From: Clostridiaceae bacterium | Lineage (GTDB): Bacteria > Bacillota > Clostridia > Oscillospirales > Butyricicoccaceae | Assembly (NCBI GenBank): GCA_018383195.1 | Contig: JAGZOP010000013.1 | Span: 1-57,396, forward strand | Reading direction: 5' to 3' | DNA: 57,396 nt | Shown here: piece after piece, positions 47,484 through 55,284 of the stretch | Layout of the letters: every line of letters starts with the position of its first letter | How positions within the stretch are numbered: position 1 is the stretch's first letter | The notes under the pieces: generated by a model | Seen by the model: only the letters and a program-made list of their open reading frames with translations | Database searches by the model: none | Told to the model about the DNA's origin: nothing | Position numbers and translations under genes: made by a program

Positions 47484-48290
47484 TCAGGATTCCGACCAGG
47501 CATAAGGAAGTCCGTAGACCTGCTTGAGTTCGAGCAGCGGACTGTGTGCGAGATCGGCAGGAGTGACGATGCGCCCGCCGTTCGCGTCGAGGTCGTAGCC
47601 AAAGGCAGCGAATGCTTCCCAGACCAGATGGGCGCACTGTGTGCCTGTAACCGTGCCGGACATGCGCTTTTGAGGGATGTATCCAACGGTCAGGTTGTAT
47701 GGAATGCCGGTCAGCCGGCGGGCGGCGGTTTGGGCGATTGCCGAGCGGGTTTCGGCATCGGCATCCCGCAGGCGATAGACCGCAAAAGCAGGGAAGTTTC
47801 CCCAACGTTTGACTTTTTTGATGGCAGAATCATACCCCACCATGATGGATTCCAGCGTTTTTCCCTTTTTTGCATCCACAACCAGTCCGGCGTGCCCGTT
47901 GCGAAACCCGGTCACATGAGCGCAGGGCGTGATGAGGATATCGCCGTCTTCCAGTGCTGCGGGCAGACCGCCGCCCGATTGCAGGCGCTCCGAGCGGGTT
48001 AAAAAAAGACGGGGAGAGCATTCGGTGACCGCGGGGGTATGGTATGCCTGCTGCACTTTCTTGACGAGATGCAGCGCATCACGTTCGCGCAGCACCTCCA
48101 ATGCGGGCGGAAATAAGCCAGTTTGCGCTGCAAGCAGACGGTAATCGTCTGCGCTCCAGTTTTCCTGCGTGAGCACGGTGCTGAGGTCGCGCGGCGCGGC
48201 GGCGGGCGGGGTATGGGCATAGGGTTCGGTGTGCGCCATCCATAGGAGAAGCAGGGCGAGCAGTGCGGCAGACCGGACAAGAGATTTCAT
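47484..48290 (-). CDS. YiiX-like permuted papain-fold (NlpC/P60 superfamily) exported protein
   Basis: 268 residues with an N-terminal signal sequence (about 1-20). GDILITPCAHVTGFRNGHAGLVVD carries a histidine at 133, and the following TQCAHLVWEAF carries a cysteine at 219. In this permuted family the His precedes the Cys. Related proteins act as amidases or peptidases on cell-wall peptides or lipids. The start has TTTGGAGG upstream. The specificity is unknown. Confidence 0.8.
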   Translation of the reverse strand: MKSLVRSAALLALLLLWMAHTEPYAHTPPAAAPRDLSTVLTQENWSADDYRLLAAQTGLFPPALEVLRERDALHLVKKVQQAYHTPAVTECSPRLFLTRSERLQSGGGLPAALEDGDILITPCAHVTGFRNGHAGLVVDAKKGKTLESIMVGYDSAIKKVKRWGNFPAFAVYRLRDADAETRSAIAQTAARRLTGIPYNLTVGYIPQKRMSGTVTGTQCAHLVWEAFAAFGYDLDANGGRIVTPADLAHSPLLELKQVYGLPYAWSES

Positions 48291-48303
48291 GGGAATCCTC
48301 CAA

Positions 48304-48381
48304 ACTTTTTAGGAAAAGTTTGCACATTTTGAGCGGATTTTATGCCAAAGAAATGCCCGCCCCAAGGAACAGGGGCGGGCG
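48304..48381. other. Two hairpins upstream of the YiiX-like gene
   Basis: CAAACTTTT-TAGG-AAAAGTTTG (about 48302-48323) and GCCCGCCCC-AAGGAACA-GGGGCGGGC (about 48356-48381). The remaining spacer to 48514 is AT-rich with no gene. Confidence 0.5.
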
Positions 48382-48514
48382 TGCGGGTCAAAGATCGTTG
48401 AAATAGACGGAAAATGTAGCTGAATCATCATGTTTGCATTCGCAGCACGCTATGGAAAATTACGGCATAATTCTGATGGTATGCAAATTATATCAAATAA
48501 AATGCAATATATAA

Positions 48515-48543
48515 TTGACATAATGCAATGTATGTTATATACT
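48515..48543 (+). promoter_or_regulatory. Consensus promoter with direct repeats, Xre pair
   Basis: TTGACA at 48515-48520, 17 nt, TATACT at 48538-48543. The sequence AATGCAATATAT (about 48501) and AATGCAATGTAT (about 48522) forms direct repeats that overlap the promoter and could be operator sites for the Xre protein. Confidence 0.75.
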
Positions 48544-48566
48544 TGGAGCATAAAGAAGGTGAGTTT

Positions 48567-48770
48567 ATGAAAAATAAACGGCTGCGGTTAGCGCGCATGG
48601 AATGTGACATGTCACAGGCACAGCTTGCCGAGGCGGTCGGCGTGACGCGGCAGACTATCGGGTTGATCGAATCGGGGGGATACAATCCCACGCTGAATTT
48701 GTGCATCGCAATCTGCCGTGCGCTCGGCAAGACGCTCGACGAACTTTTTTGGGAGGATGAACCGCAATGA
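48567..48770 (+). CDS. Xre-family HTH regulator
   Basis: 67 residues, a single helix-turn-helix domain (SQAQLAEAVGVTRQTIGLIE) with the common NPTLNLCIAICRALGKTLDELFW end. ATG 48567 has GAAGGTGAG upstream. It overlaps the start region of the following membrane-protein gene. Regulators of this kind usually control their own promoter, and the direct repeats upstream support that. Confidence 0.88.
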   Translation: MKNKRLRLARMECDMSQAQLAEAVGVTRQTIGLIESGGYNPTLNLCIAICRALGKTLDELFWEDEPQ

Positions 48771-48793
48771 TGGCAAACAAAACGGAGGGATAT

Positions 48794-49306
48794 ATGATGA
48801 AACTGTTTCAGAAAAAGCAGAAAGATGAACGTGTGGTTGCGGAAACCAACCGCATTTATAAGGTAGGATATTTGATTTTTAATATCGGGATTTTGTTTGA
48901 TTTGTATTTACAGCTTGCAGACGGTGGAGGGTCTGCTGTGCGTCCGGTCGAGTGGGTGGTGCTGCTCGCAGCCAATTTGATCTGTCTGACGATGATGGTG
49001 CGCAAGGGCATGGCGGACGATGACCGCTATGCTGAAACAGATGTGTTCCCGAAGAAGCACTATGCGCTTGTGAGTTTGGGAGCAGGCGTAGGTGCAGCGG
49101 TGCTGTTTATCGCCCTTAAAATGTTGATGCATCCGCAATGGGGGGAGTTCGGCGCACAGACGCTCGCGCTGGTACTTGGTATCACCTTTGTGTCGATGGT
49201 GCTGACCATCTCGGTGTCCATTTATGCGCTGCAATATCTTGTGTTCCGGATGGCGCGCCGCCGCCGCGATCAGATGAACAGAGAAGACGATGAAATGAAG
49301 CTGTAA
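48794..49306 (+). CDS. DUF6773-type four-helix membrane protein
   Basis: 170 residues from ATG 48794 (CGGAGGG upstream); an ATG at 48767 overlapping the Xre stop adds 9 residues. Four hydrophobic helices: about 25-42, 53-71, 93-112 and 122-146. A basic C-terminus RRRRDQMNREDD follows. Pairs of an Xre regulator and such a membrane protein are common in Clostridia. The function is unknown; the family name is from memory. Confidence 0.78.
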   Translation: MMKLFQKKQKDERVVAETNRIYKVGYLIFNIGILFDLYLQLADGGGSAVRPVEWVVLLAANLICLTMMVRKGMADDDRYAETDVFPKKHYALVSLGAGVGAAVLFIALKMLMHPQWGEFGAQTLALVLGITFVSMVLTISVSIYALQYLVFRMARRRRDQMNREDDEMKL

Positions 49307-49526
49307 CTTAATATGGTAGGAATACGTAAAAAAAGAGAATTGGATTTATGAATTACAACAACGGCGACAACAGAATTTACGCCAGAAGATTGTGAAATGA
49401 GGGCATAGGAAGGGCATACAAATACACCGGCAGCCAGATTCAACAGGTGAGTGGCTTGCCGCCTTTCTTCAAACGCATTCCCCCTTGCAATATCTACAAT
49501 ATGCGATAGGGTACGCGCGCCGTGTC
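49307..49526. other. Spacer before the rRNA methyltransferase, possible relic
   Basis: About 220 nt without a good gene. A 15-residue frame starts at 49348 (MNYNNGDNRIYARRL). The region 49360-49520 reads as broken coding-like sequence in several frames and might be a decayed mobile-element remnant. I cannot confirm that. Confidence 0.35.
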
Positions 49527-49555
49527 TTGAGTTTGCCATGTCGGTGTGATAGAAT
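49527..49555 (+). promoter_or_regulatory. Promoter of the NSUN-type methyltransferase
   Basis: TTGAGT at 49527-49532, 17 nt, TAGAAT at 49550-49555, about 40 nt before the ATG. Confidence 0.65.
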
Positions 49556-49595
49556 GATTGCATATCGAAATCTTGACACGAAAGGTGGACAAACG

Positions 49596-50954
49596 ATGTC
49601 TTTGCCAACCGCTTTCTGCGCACGCATGCAGGCGCTGCTCGGGGAAGAGTACCCGGATTTTTTGGAGAGCCTGACCGGGGTGCGCAGCCTTGGGCTGCGC
49701 GTCAATCCGCTGCGGATTCCGCCTGCGGACTTTGCCGCGCGGGCGGTATTCCCACTCAAGCCGGTGCCGTGGTGCGCCGAGGGGTTTTATTATCCCGCAT
49801 CCGCGCGTCCGGGCAAGCACGCGCTCTACGAGGCGGGCGTGTATTACATTCAGGAGCCGAGCGCCATGTCTGTCGGCGCGATTGCAGACGCCAAGCTGGG
49901 CGAATGGGTGCTTGACCTGTGTGCCGCGCCGGGCGGCAAGACCACCCATCTCGCCGGACGCATGCAGGGCGAGGGCATTCTGATTGCCAACGAAATCCAT
50001 CCTGCGCGCGCGAAAATTCTGGCGCAGAGCGTCGAGCGGGCGGGCATCCGCAATGCGGCGGTCACAAACGAAACCCCGGCGCGGCTTGCGGCACGCTTCC
50101 CCGAAGCGTTTGACTGCGTGGTTGTGGACGCGCCCTGCTCGGGCGAGGGCATGTTCCGCAAGGACGAGGACGCGGCGGGCGAGTGGGACGAAGCTTCCCC
50201 GGCGATGTGCGCGGCGCGGCAGGATGAAATCTTAGACGAGGCGGTAAAAATGGTGCGCCCTGGCGGGCGTGTGGTCTATTCGACCTGCACCTTTGCGCCC
50301 GAGGAGAACGAGGGTACGCTGACCCGTCTGCTCACGCGGCACCCTGATTTTTCGGTTGCCGCCGTGGAGGGCTATCCATGGTTTTCTGCCGGACGGCAGG
50401 ACTGGTGGCAGGATGCGCCGCCGTCGGTGGCGCATGCCTTTCGGCTGTGGCCGCATAAGCTTGCGGGTGAGGGACATTTTTGCGCTTTGCTCGTGCGTGT
50501 GGGTGCGGGAGAACGGGTGCAGCCCGCGCCCGCAAAGCCGCTTGCGAAGCTGCCGCCTGAGTTTGCCGACTTTGCACGGGATACGCTGCGTGCCTTGCCA
50601 GATGCGGACATTCTGCGCGCGGGAGACCGCCTGTGGGCGGCGCCGCAGGAAATGCCCGCATTGGACGGTCTGCGCGTCCTGCGCACCGGCTTGGAGCTTG
50701 GCATGCTGAAAAAGGGGCGTTTTGAGCCTGCGCATGCGTTCGCGCTTGCACTTACCGCGCAGGATGTGCGCCGTGTGGTCGATCTCCCCTCGGACAGCGA
50801 TGAGATCATGCGCTATCTCAAGGGCGAGACGCTGACGGTAAATTGTGAGAACGGCTGGACGCTCGTGTGTACGGACGGCTTTGCCCTCGGCTGGGGCAAG
50901 ACGGTCGGCGGCACGCTCAAAAACCATTACCCCAAGGGATTGCGCTGGAAATGA
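49596..50954 (+). CDS. NOL1/NOP2/Sun-family rRNA cytosine-C5 methyltransferase (RsmF-like)
   Basis: 452 residues from ATG 49596 (AAAGGTGG upstream). SAM-binding domain with LDLCAAPGGKTTHLA near 107, catalytic cysteines at about 181 (DAPCSGEGMF) and 231 (STCTFAPEEN), and a C-terminal RsmF/PUA-like half. It makes 5-methylcytosine in 16S rRNA; the exact site is inferred from family, not visible here. Own promoter and terminator. Confidence 0.9.
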   Translation: MSLPTAFCARMQALLGEEYPDFLESLTGVRSLGLRVNPLRIPPADFAARAVFPLKPVPWCAEGFYYPASARPGKHALYEAGVYYIQEPSAMSVGAIADAKLGEWVLDLCAAPGGKTTHLAGRMQGEGILIANEIHPARAKILAQSVERAGIRNAAVTNETPARLAARFPEAFDCVVVDAPCSGEGMFRKDEDAAGEWDEASPAMCAARQDEILDEAVKMVRPGGRVVYSTCTFAPEENEGTLTRLLTRHPDFSVAAVEGYPWFSAGRQDWWQDAPPSVAHAFRLWPHKLAGEGHFCALLVRVGAGERVQPAPAKPLAKLPPEFADFARDTLRALPDADILRAGDRLWAAPQEMPALDGLRVLRTGLELGMLKKGRFEPAHAFALALTAQDVRRVVDLPSDSDEIMRYLKGETLTVNCENGWTLVCTDGFALGWGKTVGGTLKNHYPKGLRWK

Positions 50955-50955
50955 G

Positions 50956-50984
50956 AAAATCCCCGCCACATGGCGGGGATTTTT
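50956..50984 (+). terminator. Terminator after the NSUN-type methyltransferase
   Basis: AAAATCCCCGCCA-CA-TGGCGGGGATTTTT, a strong near-perfect hairpin with T-tract. Confidence 0.93.
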
Positions 50985-51009
50985 GTTTGGCATATTGGCA
51001 TAATATCCG

Positions 51010-51106
51010 GTGAAAAATCCGGGCGGACACGGATTTTTCAGGTTTCGCCCGCTGCGGCGGGCGACCAGCCTGCGCGGCTGGAGCGCGCCAGAGACACAGT
51101 CTCTGG
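51010..51106 (-). terminator. Array of four hairpins downstream of the second LTA-synthase-like gene
   Basis: In order on the plus strand: AAAAATCCGGGCGGACACGGATTTTT, CGCCCGCTGCGGCGGGCG, CCAGCCTGCGCGGCTGG, CCAGAGACACAGTCTCTGG. The last one read on the minus strand is terminator-like (GGATTTTT). Four consecutive stems in 100 nt are unusual. Confidence 0.6.
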
Positions 51107-51111
51107 ACTCT

Positions 51112-52929
51112 TTATGGTTCCTTGCGGAAGTGCTTGCGCTCGTAGTATTCCAGCTCACGGAACTGCCGCACAAGCTCGGCGGCATCGCCGAGGTCGTCGG
51201 TCACCACGCCGTCTTTCATGTACAGCCCGGAAACGCTGAGCACCGGTACTTCGCTGCTGCATGCGCGGACAGCCTGCATGTACGCCGGGCCTTCCCAGCC
51301 GCACTCACGGAACAGCTGGTCCATCAGGAAGTAGGGGCCGATGGCGCGGCCCTCGCCTGCAAAGGTGTTGCCGAGCACCTGCTTGGCAGCGTCGTTCGCC
51401 CAGATGAGGTAGCGCGTGCCGTAATAGTTGCGGAAGCCTTCCTCGGGGTCGGTGTAGTTGAGGTCAATGCCCAGTTCGGCATAGACGCTGCTGTTGTCGC
51501 CCAGCCACGGCTTGTGATCGCCGAAGAGCACGATCACGGTGGGGTCCTCGGAGGCACGGTAGTGGTCAAAGAACTCCTTGAGATGGGCGTTGGTGTCCGC
51601 GATCGAGCCGAAATAGTTGTTGAGGATGTTCTGACTTTCGGCGGAATAAATGCCCGGTTTGACATAATCAACGCCGTAATCGTTCTTGTCGGTCGTGTAT
51701 GGACCATGCCCCTGATAGGTGACGCTGAACGAGAAATACGGCTTGTCGCTCTCCGCCTTGTGCTGCTCATGCAGGCGCACAAGCTCAGGGAAGAGGATGC
51801 GATCCATGGCGATTTCGCCATTTGCCAGTTCGCCATAGTGGTTTTCGAGGAAGTTGTAGCTTTCAAAGCCGAGATTTGCGTTGATGTTCACGCGGTTATA
51901 GAACCAGTCGTAGCTCGGGTGGCTGCCCGTAACCGTGTAGCCTTGATCGGCAAGGTAGCGCACATAGGAATTGGTCGGGCTGCGAAACGAGCCGAGGTTG
52001 GCGTAGCCGGTCAGGAAGCAGCGCTCGGTGTCGATCGTGCCGCCTGCAAAGATGTTGGTCAGCAGGTCGCCCGAGATGCCCTCTGCCTCAAGCTTGTGGT
52101 ATTCCTCGTAGGGGTCTACGTTGAACTCGATCTGGTCATAGACCGAGAAATCGGCATAACCCTCCAGCATGACGCCGAGGATGTCCACCTTCTCATTTTC
52201 GGGAATATCGGCATCTTTATACTGCGCGAGAATCGCCGCAGCCTCGTCCTCGTCATAGCCTTCGGGCGGGGTGTCGATGGCGGACTGCACCGAGTACAGG
52301 AACGGATAGACAAAACCCTTGGATACATAGAGCTGCGTCGTAGACCAACGGTTGATGAGGTCGTAGTTTTCGGTTTTGGTGTTGTAGATCTCCTCATTGG
52401 TATACAGCCATTTCATGGGGAGGATGCAAAGGAGCAGCGCGAGCACCCCAGCAATCCGCGCCTGCCATGGCAGACGGGCACGTGCAAAGAATGCCAGAAA
52501 GACGACGGCCGCAACGAGAATGACCAATGCCGCAAGCATGGACTTGGTCATAAACAGCTGATAGCGCTCCGACATATTGCCGGCTTCCTTGATGAGCAGG
52601 ATGTCCTCAAAAAAGAGCGGGTCGTTGCGGAACTGGAGTTTGAACCAGCTTGCAATGGTAAATCCCATCACGGTTAGCGAAGACAGTGCGAACGCAAGCG
52701 CGGCGCGCTGGGTGGCAAACCACAGTGTCAGCGTGAGCCAGACGCAGGGGAGCAGGTTGAGGAAGGCGATCCAGCGGTTTTCAAAATAGCTGTCAAACAT
52801 TTCGTCTGCGCGCAGCACGGCGGCAAATTTCAGCGACAGCACGCCAAGCCCGATGGACGCAGCAATCAGCAGCACAGCCGTGAGGATGCGGCTGCGGGAC
52901 AGCTTTGCATAAAGGTCTTTCACGAACAC
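51112..52929 (-). CDS. LTA synthase family sulfatase-fold membrane enzyme (second copy)
   Basis: About 603-605 residues; the GTG at 52929 is used here, though GTG 52923 has better spacing to AAAGGA. Transmembrane helices at about 14-34, 53-72, 78-98, 131-150 and 158-175. Extracellular sulfatase domain with MLEGYADF (Glu256), AGGTIDTERCFLTG (probable Thr298 nucleophile), VTYQGHGPY near 391 and FGDHKPWLG near 455. It differs considerably from the enzyme at 26550-28502, so the two are not a recent duplication. It may act in lipoteichoic-acid-like or other phosphoglycan synthesis. Confidence 0.85.
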   Translation of the reverse strand: MFVKDLYAKLSRSRILTAVLLIAASIGLGVLSLKFAAVLRADEMFDSYFENRWIAFLNLLPCVWLTLTLWFATQRAALAFALSSLTVMGFTIASWFKLQFRNDPLFFEDILLIKEAGNMSERYQLFMTKSMLAALVILVAAVVFLAFFARARLPWQARIAGVLALLLCILPMKWLYTNEEIYNTKTENYDLINRWSTTQLYVSKGFVYPFLYSVQSAIDTPPEGYDEDEAAAILAQYKDADIPENEKVDILGVMLEGYADFSVYDQIEFNVDPYEEYHKLEAEGISGDLLTNIFAGGTIDTERCFLTGYANLGSFRSPTNSYVRYLADQGYTVTGSHPSYDWFYNRVNINANLGFESYNFLENHYGELANGEIAMDRILFPELVRLHEQHKAESDKPYFSFSVTYQGHGPYTTDKNDYGVDYVKPGIYSAESQNILNNYFGSIADTNAHLKEFFDHYRASEDPTVIVLFGDHKPWLGDNSSVYAELGIDLNYTDPEEGFRNYYGTRYLIWANDAAKQVLGNTFAGEGRAIGPYFLMDQLFRECGWEGPAYMQAVRACSSEVPVLSVSGLYMKDGVVTDDLGDAAELVRQFRELEYYERKHFRKEP

Positions 52930-52980
52930 AAATCCTTTCTTTTTGGATAAAATGCGACTGTTTTTCCAAAGATAATGGAC

Positions 52981-53009
52981 ATTATATCATGTTCGGACGT
53001 AAAAAACAA
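52981..53009 (-). promoter_or_regulatory. Promoter of the second LTA-synthase-like gene
   Basis: On the minus strand TTGTTT (53009-53004), 17 nt, TATAAT (52986-52981). The -35 overlaps the terminator of the small-peptide gene. Confidence 0.6.
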
Positions 53010-53032
53010 GTCCGCACAGAGCGGACTTGTTT
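53001..53032 (-). terminator. Terminator after the 35-residue gene
   Basis: On the minus strand AAACAAGTCCGC-TCTGT-GCGGACTTGTTTTTT, with a long T-tract. Confidence 0.88.
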
Positions 53033-53040
53033 GGGCGGGT

Positions 53041-53148
53041 TCAGCGGGATTTTCCCATGCCGACGGCGCCGAGAATCATCGTTGTCACGCTGATGCAGGT
53101 CATTAGCAGACCCAGTACAAATACGCTGACCGAAAGACCTTTTTTCAC
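53041..53148 (-). CDS. 35-residue membrane peptide, unknown
   Basis: A short gene from GTG 53148 with the strong site AGAGGTGAT 5 nt upstream. The product is MKKGLSVSVFVLGLLMTCIS and 15 further residues: a basic start, one hydrophobic helix of about 25 residues, and a short GMGKSR tail. It ends next to a good terminator, which supports transcription as a separate unit. No family was recognised. Confidence 0.6.
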   Translation of the reverse strand: MKKGLSVSVFVLGLLMTCISVTTMILGAVGMGKSR

Positions 53149-53242
53149 TTCGTATCACCTCTTTTCTGTATTATACCACCACGTGGCTAAAAAATAAAAT
53201 CCGAAATTCTAATCTTTTATGCAATCTTTATGGTGCCGTGCC

Positions 53243-53271
53243 TTGACTTTCTCGGTGTCGTGTACTAGGAT
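53243..53271 (+). promoter_or_regulatory. Promoter of the COG2426 gene
   Basis: TTGACT at 53243-53248, 17 nt, TAGGAT at 53266-53271. Confidence 0.6.
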
Positions 53272-53302
53272 TAAGAGTACAGTAATAAAAAAGGAAGCGT
53301 GT

Positions 53303-53794
53303 ATGTTACAGAGTATTTTTGATTGGCTGCTCGGCGCAGGCAAAGAGACCGCGCTGTTCGTGATTTCCATGCTGCCGCTCATTGAGCTGCGCGGCGCGGT
53401 ACCGCTCGGTCTTGCAACCGGAATGCCTTGGCTTGAGGTGCTGCCGATCTGTTATCTGGGCAATTTGCTGCCCATTCCGTTTGTACTGCTATTTGGTGTG
53501 CGCCTGCTTGATTGGCTGGAAACGCTGAAACCCTTTGCGGGATTTGCGGCAAGCTATAAACGCAAACTCATGAGCAAGTCTGCGCAGGTAACCAAATATG
53601 CGCGGATTGGTCTGTTCCTGTTTGTCGCCGTTCCGCTGCCCGGCACCGGCGCATGGTCCGGTTCAGTCATTGCCACCCTGCTGAAAATTCCGCCGCGCAA
53701 GGCGTTTGTTTCCATTGCGCTCGGCGTGGTTGCAGCCGGACTTTTGATGGCAATCGGCACGCACAGCGTGCTGGGCGTATTCCAACTCGCATAA
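53303..53794 (+). CDS. COG2426 small multidrug-export-like membrane protein
   Basis: 163 residues from ATG 53303 (AAGGAAG upstream). Four or so transmembrane helices; conserved motifs IELRGAVPLGLATGMPW, the NLLPIPFVLLFG helix and the PLPGTGAWSGS loop. The family is annotated as a putative small multidrug export protein, but its substrate has not been shown here. Own promoter; a terminator follows. Confidence 0.82.
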   Translation: MLQSIFDWLLGAGKETALFVISMLPLIELRGAVPLGLATGMPWLEVLPICYLGNLLPIPFVLLFGVRLLDWLETLKPFAGFAASYKRKLMSKSAQVTKYARIGLFLFVAVPLPGTGAWSGSVIATLLKIPPRKAFVSIALGVVAAGLLMAIGTHSVLGVFQLA

Positions 53795-53803
53795 TTTTAT
53801 CCG

Positions 53804-53833
53804 GAAAAGCGGCGCGGCTGCGCCGCTTTTTCC
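53804..53833 (+). terminator. Terminator after the COG2426 gene
   Basis: AAAAGCGGCGC-GGCT-GCGCCGCTTTTT. Confidence 0.92.
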
Positions 53834-53906
53834 ATGCAGGGGACTTGCCCTTTTGCCCGAATCCGGGTAAGATAGAAAGGAAAGCTTTCGGAAAGAGGAG
53901 AATCTC

Positions 53907-54401
53907 ATGAACACCATGACCAGACGGGACAAGACCAACTATTATTTGGATATGGCTGATGTCGCGCGTGAGCGCAGCACCTGTCTGCGCCGCACCTACG
54001 GCGCTGTGATTGTGAAAAATGATTCCATTGTATCAACCGGATATTCGGGCGCGCCGCGCGGCCGCGCTAACTGCATTGATCTCGGCTTCTGCATGCGCAA
54101 TAAGCTGGGCATTCCGCGCGGGGAACGCTACGAATTCTGCCGCTCGGTGCACGCGGAGGCAAACGCCATCATTGCGGCATCCCGTGAGCAGATGCTCGGC
54201 GCAACGCTGTATCTGGTCGGCAGGGAAGCGGACGGCACGCTGATGCCCGACGCCAATTCGTGCACCATGTGCAAGCGCCTGATCATCAACGCAGGCATCG
54301 AGCGGGTAGTTGTGCGCCGCACGCAGGACGATTATGAAGTGATCGACGTCGCGGATTGGGTGCAGTACGATGAACTGCTTGACGGAAAGATGGGGTACTA
54401 A
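53907..54401 (+). CDS. dCMP deaminase-family protein (ComEB-like)
   Basis: 164 residues. Zinc motifs: HAEANAI with His82 and Glu84, and CTMC with Cys119 and Cys122. An upstream Cys46/Cys62 region (STGYSGAPRGRANCID) is typical of the deoxycytidylate deaminase family. It probably converts dCMP to dUMP for thymidylate synthesis. GAGGAG site; the gene is followed after 1 nt by the membrane-anchored protein gene. Confidence 0.9.
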   Translation: MNTMTRRDKTNYYLDMADVARERSTCLRRTYGAVIVKNDSIVSTGYSGAPRGRANCIDLGFCMRNKLGIPRGERYEFCRSVHAEANAIIAASREQMLGATLYLVGREADGTLMPDANSCTMCKRLIINAGIERVVVRRTQDDYEVIDVADWVQYDELLDGKMGY

Positions 54402-54402
54402 G

Positions 54403-55233
54403 ATGGATGGGCAAACCATCGTAAGGGCAGTGCTGCTCAATATTGTATTGCTTTTCATCATTGCAATTCCAATTGTCATTTGGCGCAAGCGGCAGCCGAT
54501 GACGGACGCAAAATTACGAAAAACTGCTGAAAAATCTGCAATCCACACAGAAACAGCACCATTAAATGATGATTTTGTGCATATGCATGCAATGCTTTCT
54601 GCACTTGACGGCGGGGTGCCGGATGAGCGCACGGTGACCGCGCTGCTGCTTGGCTGGGCGTTAGATGGGCAGATTATTCTGTGTGAAACAGAGAAAAAAC
54701 GTCTGAAAAGTTTTGGCGCGGCACAGCAGGCAACGATTTTGTTTCCCGGGGACGAGGAGCATCCGTTTCGCCCGGCTGTCAGTGGTGCAGAAGGATTGCT
54801 GCTTGGCTTGCTGTATGGTTGGGCGGATGAGACTGCGACTGTGCAGGAGAGTGAACTGTATAACCTCGCGCGCGAATATCATGACGCGGTGCAGGGGCGA
54901 TTGGAGCAGTTCCGTACCCAGGGGCGGCATGGGCTGCGCGCCTTGGGTGCAATGCTGCCCGAAAAGAAGACAAGAAAATTCGGTTTTGTCGATGAAAACC
55001 GTCCGATTTATACGCCGCGCGGGGTGCGGGAGGCAACAAATCTGCTCGGTTACCGTGCGTGGCTTGGTGCACAGCAAAATTTGCCGCCGGAAAAATGGCG
55101 GGATGCCGTTCTGCTTAGCAGTGCGCAGGAATGTCCACAGGCTGTGGACAGAGAGCAGTACCGTCTTGCACAGACGCTGGCGAAAGCGTTGGTGGGCGGC
55201 GCAAAAGCAGGAGAAAAGGTAAAAAACGTATGA
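54403..55233 (+). CDS. Membrane-anchored protein, DUF2207-like domain suspected
   Basis: 276 residues from ATG 54403, 1 nt after the deaminase stop, with only a weak GGGG site, so coupled translation is likely. One transmembrane helix at about 5-25 is followed by a cytoplasmic region with LNDDFVHMHAMLSALDGGVPDERTV and LLGLLYGWADETATV. This vaguely resembles the C-terminal part of DUF2207 proteins. The function is unknown. Confidence 0.7.
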   Translation: MDGQTIVRAVLLNIVLLFIIAIPIVIWRKRQPMTDAKLRKTAEKSAIHTETAPLNDDFVHMHAMLSALDGGVPDERTVTALLLGWALDGQIILCETEKKRLKSFGAAQQATILFPGDEEHPFRPAVSGAEGLLLGLLYGWADETATVQESELYNLAREYHDAVQGRLEQFRTQGRHGLRALGAMLPEKKTRKFGFVDENRPIYTPRGVREATNLLGYRAWLGAQQNLPPEKWRDAVLLSSAQECPQAVDREQYRLAQTLAKALVGGAKAGEKVKNV

Positions 55234-55284
55234 TGGGAAAGCGATGTCGCGCCCAGTGTATGACTGCTGTTTTCTCTGATGGGT
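55234..55284 (+). other. Spacer before repeat copy C
   Basis: 51 nt with no signal except the approach to the repeat palindrome. Confidence 0.5.
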
